A stretch of 64,000 nt of DNA from Pedobacter psychroterrae (GTDB lineage Bacteria; Bacteroidota; Bacteroidia; Sphingobacteriales; Sphingobacteriaceae). Of this stretch, positions 51,461 to 60,768 are shown piece by piece. The DNA lies in assembly GCF_004331695.1 (NCBI RefSeq), contig NZ_SJSL01000003.1, positions 1 through 64,000 of the forward strand, in the 5' to 3' direction. The notes beneath the pieces were generated by a model. It worked only from the letters and a program-made list of their open reading frames with translations, ran no database searches and had not been told where the DNA came from. The position numbers were made by a program, and so were the translations under genes. Every line of letters begins with the position of its first letter. The stretch's first letter is position 1.

Positions 51461-54352
51461 ATGAATCAAACTTACCAGGTCAGGGCTATCAGGCTGAACC
51501 CAATTCTTAATGCCTGCTATTTAAGGCAGTTGATAACAACTGCCACGCTTATATTTCTGGTATTTTTAAGTATACTTGCCTCTGCTCAGGACAGACCTAA
51601 GCAAGATCCTCCGCCTCCACTCCCTACACGGGAAATAAGTGGTATTGTCAAAGATAGTACCGACCTCGGGGTCATTGGGGCTACTGTGAGCCTTACTTCT
51701 GAAAAGGATACATTAAAAGCGAGTACTAATAACGATGGTATATTTGTATTTAAGAACGTAAAATCGGCTACTTATACTATTCTCGTGACCAGTATCGGTT
51801 ACACCAATACGCCCCCTATGCGCTTTAAGCAAAATGATCTGCTTCCGCGGATTGTAATGGACCCAATCGTACTAAAGGAGGAATCAAATACTTTAAATAC
51901 AGTGGTAATAGACGGAACACCATCCATTACTTACAAAACGGATACCGTGGAATATAAGGCAAGTGACTATGTGGTAAGGGCCAATTCCACGGTGGATGAA
52001 TTACTGAAAAAGATGGAAGGCATGGAAGTTGGTACGGATGGTTCTCTGGTCCACCAGGGACAGGAAGTGACTAAGGCTAAACTGAACGGTAAGGAATACC
52101 TGGGAGGAGACCTTGCAAATGCCATTAAGAATCTGCCGGCAGAAATAGTAGATAAAATACAGATTGTGGATGATTATGGCGATCAGGCTGCACGTACAGG
52201 GATTAAAGACGGTGAAGCGACTAAGACATTAAACATAACTACCAGAACAGATAAGTCTGTGGGTAATATGGTAAATCTAAATGGTGCCGCGGGCAACAAT
52301 GACCGCTATGAGGCAGGTTTGTTTTCCACGCGCATCAATGGCAATCAGCAGATTGGCCTGAATGGTAATTTCAGGAATACCATCAACGGTGTGGCTGGCA
52401 GCGGTGGAAATGAAGGTGGTGGAAGAGGCCAGGGCGGTGGTGGACAGACTGGCGGTGGAGGTAGCGGTGGTACCACTACTTCAGGAAACGGTTCTTTCAG
52501 TTTGCGCGAAAGGCTTGGTAAAAAAATAGAAATGAACTTAAACTATGACTACAGGGCTACAGATGTAAATGCATTAAATAACAGTACCTCGTTGAATAAC
52601 AGTTCACTCGGCGAGACTTTTACAACAAGCGACAGTGAGAGTAATAATAATAACAAAAACCACGGTTTTAAACTGGAACTAGAAGCCGAACTTGATACCA
52701 GCAATTTCTTAAGATTCATACCTACGTTGCGATATACTTCTTCTGCAACCGGCCGGTTTTCAAATAATACACAGAGAGGTTTGATTATGCAGGACCGCGT
52801 TACGAATAATAATACGACCAATACGAGACCTGAACTTGGTGCCTCAATATTTTATCAGCATACTTTCGGAAATAAAAGAAGGAATTTTTCTGTACAAGCC
52901 GACTTAAACAGCAATGACTATAGGGCTGACCAGCAACAGGATCAGGACATCATTTATTATGCAAGTGATGCAGAGACCATACAAAAAGATTCGGCAGTAA
53001 ACAGGATAATTGCCCGTAAGAACCTTCAGGACAATTACAGGGGAAGCATGACCTATGCTGAACCATTGTCGACCAATACCCAGCTTGAATTTAATGCGCA
53101 GGTAAACTATAATGGCTATGACAACAGTGCTACCACAAGAAACATAACTCCATCGGGATTCTCGCAGGTAATTGATTCCCTAAGTAATATTTATGCCTAT
53201 TCATTTACACAGGGACGTTTTGCAGTAAACTTTCGTTATGGCTTGAGCAGCATGTCTAAATTCAGGTTTTCATTGGGGGTAACTGCAGTGCCTGCAGTAC
53301 TGTCTGGTACTAAAGTGAGCCTGGGTACTACTACCAATAGAAAGAGCTTAAATACAATCCCGATTGCCCGTTTTGAATATTTGTGGTCCAGACAACATAA
53401 GATTTCCTTCAATTATTCAGGAAATGCTCAGGAACCTTCTTTTGATCAGATCCAGCCAGTGAGAGATGTAACGAATCCGCAAAATCCAATAATAGGTAAT
53501 CCAAATTTGTTGGCTACTTTCAATCACTCCATCAGAGGTGATTATAACAATTATATAGCCAATGCTAAACTGAATTATTCATTCAATATGAACTATTCAT
53601 TTACGGATAATGCAGTAATCAGGAATAATGTGGAGGTAGAAGACCTGAGTGTAAGGACAAGTCCTTCTGACAAGCCTGTATATATCACAGAAACCAGGTT
53701 TCAGAATATAGGTGGTTCTCGTCGTTTTGATGCAAACTACTCGGTCAGCAAGCAGCTGGACAATAGAAAGTATAACCTGTCTTTAAGTGGAAGGGTCAAT
53801 CTTGATCACCGTTTGTCAATGACCAACAATCAGTTGAACGTAAATGATGTGCAGACCTTTATCCAGCGTTTTGGTCCAAGAATTAACCCGGTGGAATGGT
53901 TTGAAGTGAATCCTTATGTATCTTATAATTATACTAAGTCGGTCAACTCGCTGCCGAATTTCAGAAATACCGAGACAAATACGCTTGCGCTGAACATAGA
54001 TGGCAGAATGTATATTGGAGAAACCTATCTGTTAGGTTATAGTGCGAGTAAAAACTACGTAACTGGTATCGACGCAAACGTAACCAGCAACCCTTTTGTA
54101 ATGAACCTTTATGCTGAAAAGGAAGTGTTTAACCGCAGAGGCAAGATCTCGCTTCAGGCATTTGATTTATTCAACCAGAATAATTTTGTGAGCCGTGATT
54201 TCAATGACAATGGTGGTTATACTGATACCAAATCCAATGCATTGAGCAGGTACTTTATGCTGCGATTAAGCATGCGCCTGCAAAAATGGACCGGTGCACA
54301 GCCACGCGGGGGAGGAGATATGAGACGCAGAGGCGACGGTAGTTTTTATTAA
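51461..54352 (+). CDS. Outer-membrane beta-barrel protein (TonB-receptor-like, CarboxypepD_reg)
   Basis: The 963-residue protein has a long signal region (hydrophobic LITTATLIFLVFLSILASAQ at about 26-45) and a Pro-rich spacer (PKQDPPPPLPT). A carboxypeptidase-regulatory domain follows (about 52-135; ISGIVKDSTDLGVIGATVSL), then a plug-like segment (VDELLKKMEGMEVGTDG, KTLNITTRTDK). A Gly-rich loop (about 310-345, NEGGGRGQGGGGQTGGGG) leads into an OMP_b-brl_3-type barrel. It differs from SusC by the lack of a canonical SusC plug motif. The barrel is likely an outer-membrane transporter or anchor working with the Gly-rich neighbour. Confidence 0.85.
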   Translation: MNQTYQVRAIRLNPILNACYLRQLITTATLIFLVFLSILASAQDRPKQDPPPPLPTREISGIVKDSTDLGVIGATVSLTSEKDTLKASTNNDGIFVFKNVKSATYTILVTSIGYTNTPPMRFKQNDLLPRIVMDPIVLKEESNTLNTVVIDGTPSITYKTDTVEYKASDYVVRANSTVDELLKKMEGMEVGTDGSLVHQGQEVTKAKLNGKEYLGGDLANAIKNLPAEIVDKIQIVDDYGDQAARTGIKDGEATKTLNITTRTDKSVGNMVNLNGAAGNNDRYEAGLFSTRINGNQQIGLNGNFRNTINGVAGSGGNEGGGRGQGGGGQTGGGGSGGTTTSGNGSFSLRERLGKKIEMNLNYDYRATDVNALNNSTSLNNSSLGETFTTSDSESNNNNKNHGFKLELEAELDTSNFLRFIPTLRYTSSATGRFSNNTQRGLIMQDRVTNNNTTNTRPELGASIFYQHTFGNKRRNFSVQADLNSNDYRADQQQDQDIIYYASDAETIQKDSAVNRIIARKNLQDNYRGSMTYAEPLSTNTQLEFNAQVNYNGYDNSATTRNITPSGFSQVIDSLSNIYAYSFTQGRFAVNFRYGLSSMSKFRFSLGVTAVPAVLSGTKVSLGTTTNRKSLNTIPIARFEYLWSRQHKISFNYSGNAQEPSFDQIQPVRDVTNPQNPIIGNPNLLATFNHSIRGDYNNYIANAKLNYSFNMNYSFTDNAVIRNNVEVEDLSVRTSPSDKPVYITETRFQNIGGSRRFDANYSVSKQLDNRKYNLSLSGRVNLDHRLSMTNNQLNVNDVQTFIQRFGPRINPVEWFEVNPYVSYNYTKSVNSLPNFRNTETNTLALNIDGRMYIGETYLLGYSASKNYVTGIDANVTSNPFVMNLYAEKEVFNRRGKISLQAFDLFNQNNFVSRDFNDNGGYTDTKSNALSRYFMLRLSMRLQKWTGAQPRGGGDMRRRGDGSFY

Positions 54353-54380
54353 CCAGCACCTTTATTTATAATATTAATGG

Positions 54381-54421
54381 AAAATCCGTAATTTGGGCAA
54401 CAACCAAATACGGATTTTTCT
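54381..54421 (+). terminator. Intrinsic terminator after the outer-membrane protein gene
   Basis: AAAATCCGTA (54381-54390) pairs with TACGGATTTT (54409-54418). ATTTGG (54391-54396) with CCAAAT (54404-54409) extends it, leaving a small GCAACAA loop and a T-rich tail. It separates the glycosidase/outer-membrane genes from the regulator gene 13 bp further on. Confidence 0.8.
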
Positions 54422-54433
54422 TTTAGCCCTATT

Positions 54434-57355
54434 ATGAGTAAAACCCTGATAGCCATTTTCCTTCTTTTTTCTTCATTTTTAGACAGCATTGCCCAGATTG
54501 GTACGCCCCAAATAATTAATTATAACAGGGACGAGTACAAAGGCGGTCTTCAAAATTGGGATGTGGCACAGGATAAATCCGGAAGAATGTATTTCGGTAA
54601 TAACGAAGGGCTATTGGCATTCAACGGACAGTTTTGGGACCGATACCGGCTTCCTAATCTTACTTCGGTAAGATCAGTAGAAATTGATGAAGAGAATAGA
54701 ATTTTCGTAGGCGGACAAGACGAGATAGGGTATTTTTTTCCTGACAAAAGAGGATTACTGCAGTACCATTCCCTAACCTCACTCATTCCTCAGAAATATA
54801 GAAAATTTGCAGATGTATGGAATGTTTGCATCTCTGAAAAGCAAGTGTTTTTTAGGGCCTTCAATGTGATATTGCTCTATAAGGACGGAATAATCAAGAC
54901 CTACAAGGCTGAGGTGGGCTGGGATTTTGTTGGAAAGGGCATTGGGCTGGTTTTTGCGCAGTCCAGGGGACGAGGATTGAAAGTTTATGATCAGGGGATT
55001 TGGAAGCAGTACTGTGATGATCCTGTGTTGAGGAGTTCAGCAGTCACTTCCATCGTGGAGTATCACAAGGATACGCTACTGGTCTCTACCCTGAAATCGG
55101 GATTGTTTTTGTTGCACAAAGGCGAGCTATTTCCTAAAAAAACCGGTCTTGACGCTACATTTTACAATGACAGGGTATATTTCGTTCAGAAGCTGGACAA
55201 GGACAGGTTCGTCGTGGGCACAACCTCAGGAGGAATTTTTATAATTAATAAATCAGGAGTTTCCTTACAGGAATACAAGTATAAGGATGGTCTGCAAAGT
55301 AGCAATGTGCGGGCATGCTACACAGATAAAGATAAAAATCTCTGGCTGGCGCTGGATGACGGGATAGATTTCATCGCAATAAATAGCCCGGTAACTACTG
55401 TTTTTCCTGACAAAACAAAACAGACTACTTCCTATGCAATACGCGTATTTGGTGACAAGCTGTACATTGGGACCGCCAATGGTCTGTATGCTGCAAATGT
55501 GGATTCCAAAATAGCAGATCTCAGTGATTCAAAAGGCTCTTTTAAAGAGGTAAAACATACGAAGGGTCAGGTGTGGAATCTGAATGAACTGAACAATCAG
55601 TTGTTGATGGGGCATGAGGATGGCTTTTTCACGATTGATAATTATGAGGCCCGCAAGGTTAATGCAATGCCAGGTACCTGGCTATTCGAGCCAGTTTCTG
55701 ATGTATTTCCATCAAATGAAATCATTGCTGGCACCTATCTGGGATTGCAGCACATCAAATTTGAAAACGGTAAATTTTATGACAAGGGAAAGGTCACAGG
55801 AATAGCAGAATCGCTAAGATTCATAGTTTTTGACGGGGAAAACCATCTATGGGCATCGCACCCATATCATGGTGTATTCAAAATCGAATTATCTGCCGAT
55901 AAGCGGTCAGTTAGTAAATATTCCCTGTTTACAAAGCAAGACGGACTACCCTCTCATCTATATAACTATGTATTTAAGGTTAAAAATAGAATTGTAGTGG
56001 CTACTGAAAATGGAGTGTACGAATATGATGCCCTCAAAAACCGGTTTATTCAATTTCAATTGATTAATCAGACACTTAAAGGGATGTCTATTCAATACCT
56101 AAAGGAAGATCCAAATGGAAATTTGTGGTTTGTATCTAATAAGCGGGTGGGCGTTCTTGATTTTATGAGACCTGCTGGCGGCAAGCCGTATTCCCTCAAT
56201 TACCTTTCTCAACTCGATGGCAAAGTTGTTGGAGGCTTTGAATCCATTTATTATTTGAATGATGAGAATGTTTTTATTGGAGCCAATAACGGAGCGTATC
56301 ACATAAACTACGCAAAATACCTGGCAAATATATCCAGACCTGATATGCTGATAGGGTCTGTTAAGTTATTTGGAAAAAAGGACAGTCTGATCTTTGGCGG
56401 GTATTTTGTTAAAGACAGTAAAATCATTGATAAGCAGGATGTAACGACTCTGATGGAGCTGGCACATGAATTTAATTCCATGCATTTTGAGTATGCCTCC
56501 ACTTCCTTTGAGTTTCAAAAGAACATCCAATACAGTTACCAGCTGGAGGGCTTTGATAAGAAATGGTCGCCATGGGGACAAAAAACGGAAAAGGATTATA
56601 CAAACCTTTCTGCTGGCAGTTACATTTTCAAAGTAAAGTCCAGGAATAACCTGGGGAATGAATCTTTGGCGGCAAGTTATGCTTTCAGAATCTTACCACC
56701 ATGGTATCAGACGATCTGGATGTACATGTTTTATATGATGTGCACCTTTATGATTCTTTACCTGGTATTTAAATGGCAGAAGAAAAAGCATCTTAAAGCT
56801 CAGGAACGTTTGAGTTACCTCCATCAGTTGGAGATGGACCGCACAGAGCAGGAAATCGTCAGACTAAAGTATGAAAAGCTTGAAGCTGATGTCAATTACA
56901 AGAACAGGGAACTGTCTACTATGACCATGCACCTTGTGCAAAGAGGAAAAGTATTGGCAAAGATCAAAGAGGTGATTTCTACTGTGCTAAAAAATCACGA
57001 TATCAATGATAGCTCACCCAGCTTCCGGCACCTGATCAGATTAATAAGGGATGTGGAGAAAAGCGATGAGGACTGGGATAATTTTACCATGCATTTTACC
57101 AACGTAAACGCCAACTTTTTCAACGAACTCAAAGACAAATTTTCGGATCTAACCCCAAATGAACTCAAGCTTTCTGCATATCTAAAAATGAATCTTTCTA
57201 CCAAGGAGATAGCGCAGCTAATGAATATAACCATCAAGGCCGTCGAGGTGGGCCGTTACAGGTTAAGAAAGAAGCTTCATCTTCAACCTGAGATAAATTT
57301 ATTCGAGTTCCTAAATGCCATTTCACGATTAGCAGAAGGAAGACAAATTAAATAG
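54434..57355 (+). CDS. Membrane-anchored one-component regulator (propeller, Y_Y_Y, LuxR-like HTH)
   Basis: The 973-residue sensor-regulator has a signal peptide (MSKTLIAIFLLFSSFLDSIA). Beta-propeller repeats of the two-component-regulator type span about 25-660 (NWDVAQDKSGRMYFGNNEGL, KDKNLWLALDDGIDFI, DPNGNLWFVSNKRVGVLDF). A Y_Y_Y domain lies at about 670-755 (YSYQLEGFDKKWSPWGQKTE), a membrane helix at about 757-778, a coiled coil at about 785-845, and a LuxR/GerE-like HTH at about 900-960 (LTPNELKLSAYLKMNLSTKE, IAQLMNITIKAVEVGRYRLR). No histidine kinase or receiver is present, so sensing and DNA binding lie in one chain. It stands directly upstream of susCD and probably activates it. Confidence 0.9.
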   Translation: MSKTLIAIFLLFSSFLDSIAQIGTPQIINYNRDEYKGGLQNWDVAQDKSGRMYFGNNEGLLAFNGQFWDRYRLPNLTSVRSVEIDEENRIFVGGQDEIGYFFPDKRGLLQYHSLTSLIPQKYRKFADVWNVCISEKQVFFRAFNVILLYKDGIIKTYKAEVGWDFVGKGIGLVFAQSRGRGLKVYDQGIWKQYCDDPVLRSSAVTSIVEYHKDTLLVSTLKSGLFLLHKGELFPKKTGLDATFYNDRVYFVQKLDKDRFVVGTTSGGIFIINKSGVSLQEYKYKDGLQSSNVRACYTDKDKNLWLALDDGIDFIAINSPVTTVFPDKTKQTTSYAIRVFGDKLYIGTANGLYAANVDSKIADLSDSKGSFKEVKHTKGQVWNLNELNNQLLMGHEDGFFTIDNYEARKVNAMPGTWLFEPVSDVFPSNEIIAGTYLGLQHIKFENGKFYDKGKVTGIAESLRFIVFDGENHLWASHPYHGVFKIELSADKRSVSKYSLFTKQDGLPSHLYNYVFKVKNRIVVATENGVYEYDALKNRFIQFQLINQTLKGMSIQYLKEDPNGNLWFVSNKRVGVLDFMRPAGGKPYSLNYLSQLDGKVVGGFESIYYLNDENVFIGANNGAYHINYAKYLANISRPDMLIGSVKLFGKKDSLIFGGYFVKDSKIIDKQDVTTLMELAHEFNSMHFEYASTSFEFQKNIQYSYQLEGFDKKWSPWGQKTEKDYTNLSAGSYIFKVKSRNNLGNESLAASYAFRILPPWYQTIWMYMFYMMCTFMILYLVFKWQKKKHLKAQERLSYLHQLEMDRTEQEIVRLKYEKLEADVNYKNRELSTMTMHLVQRGKVLAKIKEVISTVLKNHDINDSSPSFRHLIRLIRDVEKSDEDWDNFTMHFTNVNANFFNELKDKFSDLTPNELKLSAYLKMNLSTKEIAQLMNITIKAVEVGRYRLRKKLHLQPEINLFEFLNAISRLAEGRQIK

Positions 57356-57382
57356 ATTGATTAATAGTGTATTACATTATTT

Positions 57383-57464
57383 TGTAGGGGTAATGTAGGG
57401 TCTGTGTTTTCAATTTTTTAGGAAATGATCCTTGATTGTAGGGTTTGTGTAGGGGAGGTGTTTT
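57383..57464 (+). promoter_or_regulatory. Four TGTAGGG boxes, candidate regulator operator
   Basis: TGTAGGG occurs at 57383, 57394, 57437 and 57448, two pairs with 11-bp spacing. Each pair is followed three bases later by GTGTTTT (57404-57410 and 57458-57464). The two 28-bp units are spaced exactly 54 bp, close to five helical turns. The second unit abuts the -33 element of the susC promoter, the place for an activator. The adjacent HTH regulator is the obvious binding candidate. Confidence 0.6.
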
Positions 57465-57495
57465 GTACAACAATAACAATAGGCTTATAGCTTTG
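57463..57495 (+). promoter_or_regulatory. Bacteroidota-type promoter of the second susC
   Basis: TTG (57463-57465), a 22-bp spacer and TAGCTTTG (57488-57495) give a promoter with a slightly long spacer. The start would lie near 57502, about 57 bp before the ATG at 57559. The long spacer suggests a promoter that needs an activator. Confidence 0.5.
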
Positions 57496-57558
57496 ATACT
57501 GTTGAAACCTAATGGTAACAACGTAAATAACCAAATACTAAATCCTAAAACTTATTGT

Positions 57559-60500
57559 ATGAGCAAAAGAATTACACAAATTTTTCTGATCGCAATTATG
57601 CTGATGTTACCTGCCGCTATGATGGCGCAGACCGTTAATGTAACTGGAAAAATCACAGATCAGTCAGATGGGACTCCATTGCCGGGGGTCACTATTAAAG
57701 TACAAGGCACTAACATTGGAACGTCAACAGACGCCTCAGGGAATTTTTCGATCCAGGTCGCCATCGGGGCAAAGCTGGTGATATCATCAGTCGGCATGAT
57801 TATGAAAACGATTTCAGTAACCTCTCCCGGCCCACTCGAGATCAAGATGGCTCAAGATGCGGAAGCATTGGGCGAAGTGGTGGTAGTAGGGTATGGCACC
57901 CAGAAGAAAAGCGTAGTAACAGGTGCAATATCTAGTGTAAAGGCCGCTGATCTGGATAACCAGCCTGTGACAAGAATTGAACAGTCATTGCAGGGACGAA
58001 CATCAGGTCTTACAATAGCTTCTAATTCAGGCCAGCCAGGTGCGGCTTCTACGGTGCGATTGAGGGGTTTTACCTCTTTTGGTAATGGCAAAAATGAGCC
58101 TCTTTGGGTGGTAGATGGTGTGGTGATCGACAATGGTGGTATAGGCTATCTCAATCAGGATGATATTGAATCACTGGAAGTATTAAAGGATGCTGCATCG
58201 GCCGCCATCTACGGTACACGCGCGGCCGCAGGAGTTATTCTCATCACAACCAAAAAAGGAAAAGCAGGTGCTATTGACATCAATTACAGTAACTATTTCG
58301 GCACTCAGGCACCGGCAAAAAAACTGGACCTCCTAAATGCTACCCAGTACGCTACGCTGAGGAACCAGGCATTCTCCAATAATGCAGCTAATGCGGGTAA
58401 ACCACTGCCTTTTCCGGATGCTGCCTCACTGGGTGAGGGAACTGACTGGCAGGATATTGCATTCAATAACAGTGCTAACAAGCAAATTCATGAGTTTAAT
58501 GTAAGTGGTGGAAATGAGAAAGTTACTTTCTTCAGTTCATTTTCTTACTATGACATTGAAGGAATTGTGGCATCGCCTATTTCTAAAGCCAACCGCGCAA
58601 ATGTGAGGATCAACTCTACTTACAAACCTGCCAAATGGATCAGTTTTGGAGAGAATCTGGGCTACGCACACGGCGTGAACAGTGGCGTTGGAGAGACCAA
58701 CCGTGAGTACGGGGGTGTATTAAGTTCGGCTATAAACCTGGATCCGATTACTCCGGCAATCATAACCGATCCGGCTAGCCAAGCGGCATTTTTTCCTGCC
58801 GCACCGATTGGTGGTGCCCCCGCCTCTGCTGCTTACAAAGCTGCACTAAGAGATTCTCAGGGCCGTTTTTATGGCGTTTCTCCATATGTAGCCAATGAGA
58901 TGAGAAATCCACTTGCCTACATACAAAGCAGGTTAGGCAATTATGGCTGGGACCATAACATTATCGGAAATGTTTTCCTGGATCTGGAACCAATAAAAGG
59001 GCTTAAGTTTCATTCTTCTTTAGGTACTAAACTTTCATTTTATGGAGGCGACTCGTTTAATCCGACCACGTATTTTAATACTTCGTCATCTATTCAGCCC
59101 AATTCATTTCAGCGGGTAAACAACTACCTGATCAATTGGAATCTGGAAAATACACTTTCCTATAACCATGTATATAATAAGCACAATATTACTTTACTAG
59201 TGGGCCATGGTGAATACAAAGACAATAATGCCCGGGGTACCACTGTTACATATTCTAACATTCCGGCTACAAGATTTAACGAGGCATCTTTCCGTTTCCC
59301 TACGCTACCGGCCAATCGTACCAGTGAAGGTAGAGACGGTACTGATCACAGGATCAACTCCCTGTTTTCGCGTATCCAATACAACTACGATGAGAAATAC
59401 CTTTTTACTGCCCTCATCAGACGTGACGGCTCGTCAAGATTCGGTGCAAACAATCAATATGGATTCTTTCCTTCAGCCTCTGTAGGATGGGTGCCGACCC
59501 TGGAGTCTTTTTTTCCTGAAAACAGCGTGGTTAATTTTCTAAAGATCCGTGCCAGTTACGGCGTTACAGGAAATGACGGTATTGGTGATTTCGCGTTTGT
59601 GCCATTGGTTGATGCCGGCGGACAGCGGAACTATACATTCGGAACCAGCAACGTAGAATCGATCGTATTGGGATATAGTCCTGCAGCACCTGCTAATCCG
59701 GATTTGAAATGGGAAGAGACAAGCCAGCTTGATATAGGTTTTGATGCGACATTATTACAGAATCTTTCTCTGACGGTCGATGTTTACAATAAAAAAACCA
59801 AGGGAATATTGCAGAATCCACCTATTCCAGGATATGCGGGATATGGGAGCTTTGCCCAAAATATCGCTGATATAGAAAATAAGGGGCTTGAATTTGAATT
59901 GGGTTATAGAAAGAAGTTTGGAGAACTTGATTTTGGTCTGAATGGAAATGTGTCGTTTTATAAAAATAAGGTAACCAAGCTGATTGCGGGCACTACTTTT
60001 CTAAACGATAACAATGCCACTTTTCAAACGCTGGGAGATATCACCCGTACTGGATTGGATCGGGCATACAACCAGTTCTTCGGCTACGAAACGCTTGGTA
60101 TCTTTCAGAGCCAGGCCGAAGTTGATGCCCACTTGGGTGCGGATGGCGTTACAAAATTACAGCCGAATTCTAAACCCGGAGATCTGAAGTATGCCAACCT
60201 GCAAGAAGACAATACCATCAATGGAGATGACCGGACTTATCTGGGTAATCCAAATCCGACAATGAGCTATGGCCTTACGTTGAATCTTGGTTATAAAAAC
60301 TTTGATTTAACTGCATTTGGAAGCGGTGCGGGCGGTAACAAGATTTTCCAGGGATTGAGAAGACTAGATATCGCCACCTCAAACTATCAGGAGAAATACC
60401 TGGATGCCTGGACGCCCACCAATACTGCGGCTAAACTTCCAAGGCTATCTGAAGGAGAGGCTACTAATAATTACACCCGGTTCACGAGTCTGTATCTGGA

Positions 60501-60756
60501 AGATGGCGACTACTTCCGCCTGAGGACCTTGCAACTGGGTTATAGTTTCCCAACTTCAATAATGAATAAGGTCAAAATCAAGAAGCTAAGGGTATATGTG
60601 CTGGCCGAAAACTTGTTTACTTCTACTAAATACTCTGGTTATGACCCTGAACTGGGAGTAAGTGCTGATTCAGGTGGCGGTGCAGTATATAGTGTTGACC
60701 GCGGGGTTTATCCGCAGGCCCGTACTTTCCTGTTTGGTTTGAATGTTGGATTTTAA
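57559..60756 (+). CDS. SusC-family TonB-dependent receptor
   Basis: The outer-membrane receptor has 1065 residues from ATG 57559, which opens a signal peptide (MSKRITQIFLIAIMLMLPAA); the longer frame from 57445 crosses the promoter region. A CarboxypepD_reg domain lies at about 22-105 (VTGKITDQSDGTPLPGVTIK), the plug at about 115-230 (VVVVGYGTQKKSVVTGAISS, EPLWVVDGVVIDNGG, AAIYGTRAAAGVILITTKKG), then the barrel ending TFLFGLNVGF. There is no STN domain, so control is by the separate HTH regulator rather than by sigma/anti-sigma. It imports glycan fragments together with the SusD 12 bp downstream. Confidence 0.95.
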   Translation: MSKRITQIFLIAIMLMLPAAMMAQTVNVTGKITDQSDGTPLPGVTIKVQGTNIGTSTDASGNFSIQVAIGAKLVISSVGMIMKTISVTSPGPLEIKMAQDAEALGEVVVVGYGTQKKSVVTGAISSVKAADLDNQPVTRIEQSLQGRTSGLTIASNSGQPGAASTVRLRGFTSFGNGKNEPLWVVDGVVIDNGGIGYLNQDDIESLEVLKDAASAAIYGTRAAAGVILITTKKGKAGAIDINYSNYFGTQAPAKKLDLLNATQYATLRNQAFSNNAANAGKPLPFPDAASLGEGTDWQDIAFNNSANKQIHEFNVSGGNEKVTFFSSFSYYDIEGIVASPISKANRANVRINSTYKPAKWISFGENLGYAHGVNSGVGETNREYGGVLSSAINLDPITPAIITDPASQAAFFPAAPIGGAPASAAYKAALRDSQGRFYGVSPYVANEMRNPLAYIQSRLGNYGWDHNIIGNVFLDLEPIKGLKFHSSLGTKLSFYGGDSFNPTTYFNTSSSIQPNSFQRVNNYLINWNLENTLSYNHVYNKHNITLLVGHGEYKDNNARGTTVTYSNIPATRFNEASFRFPTLPANRTSEGRDGTDHRINSLFSRIQYNYDEKYLFTALIRRDGSSRFGANNQYGFFPSASVGWVPTLESFFPENSVVNFLKIRASYGVTGNDGIGDFAFVPLVDAGGQRNYTFGTSNVESIVLGYSPAAPANPDLKWEETSQLDIGFDATLLQNLSLTVDVYNKKTKGILQNPPIPGYAGYGSFAQNIADIENKGLEFELGYRKKFGELDFGLNGNVSFYKNKVTKLIAGTTFLNDNNATFQTLGDITRTGLDRAYNQFFGYETLGIFQSQAEVDAHLGADGVTKLQPNSKPGDLKYANLQEDNTINGDDRTYLGNPNPTMSYGLTLNLGYKNFDLTAFGSGAGGNKIFQGLRRLDIATSNYQEKYLDAWTPTNTAAKLPRLSEGEATNNYTRFTSLYLEDGDYFRLRTLQLGYSFPTSIMNKVKIKKLRVYVLAENLFTSTKYSGYDPELGVSADSGGGAVYSVDRGVYPQARTFLFGLNVGF

Positions 60757-60768
60757 TTGTAAATAACT

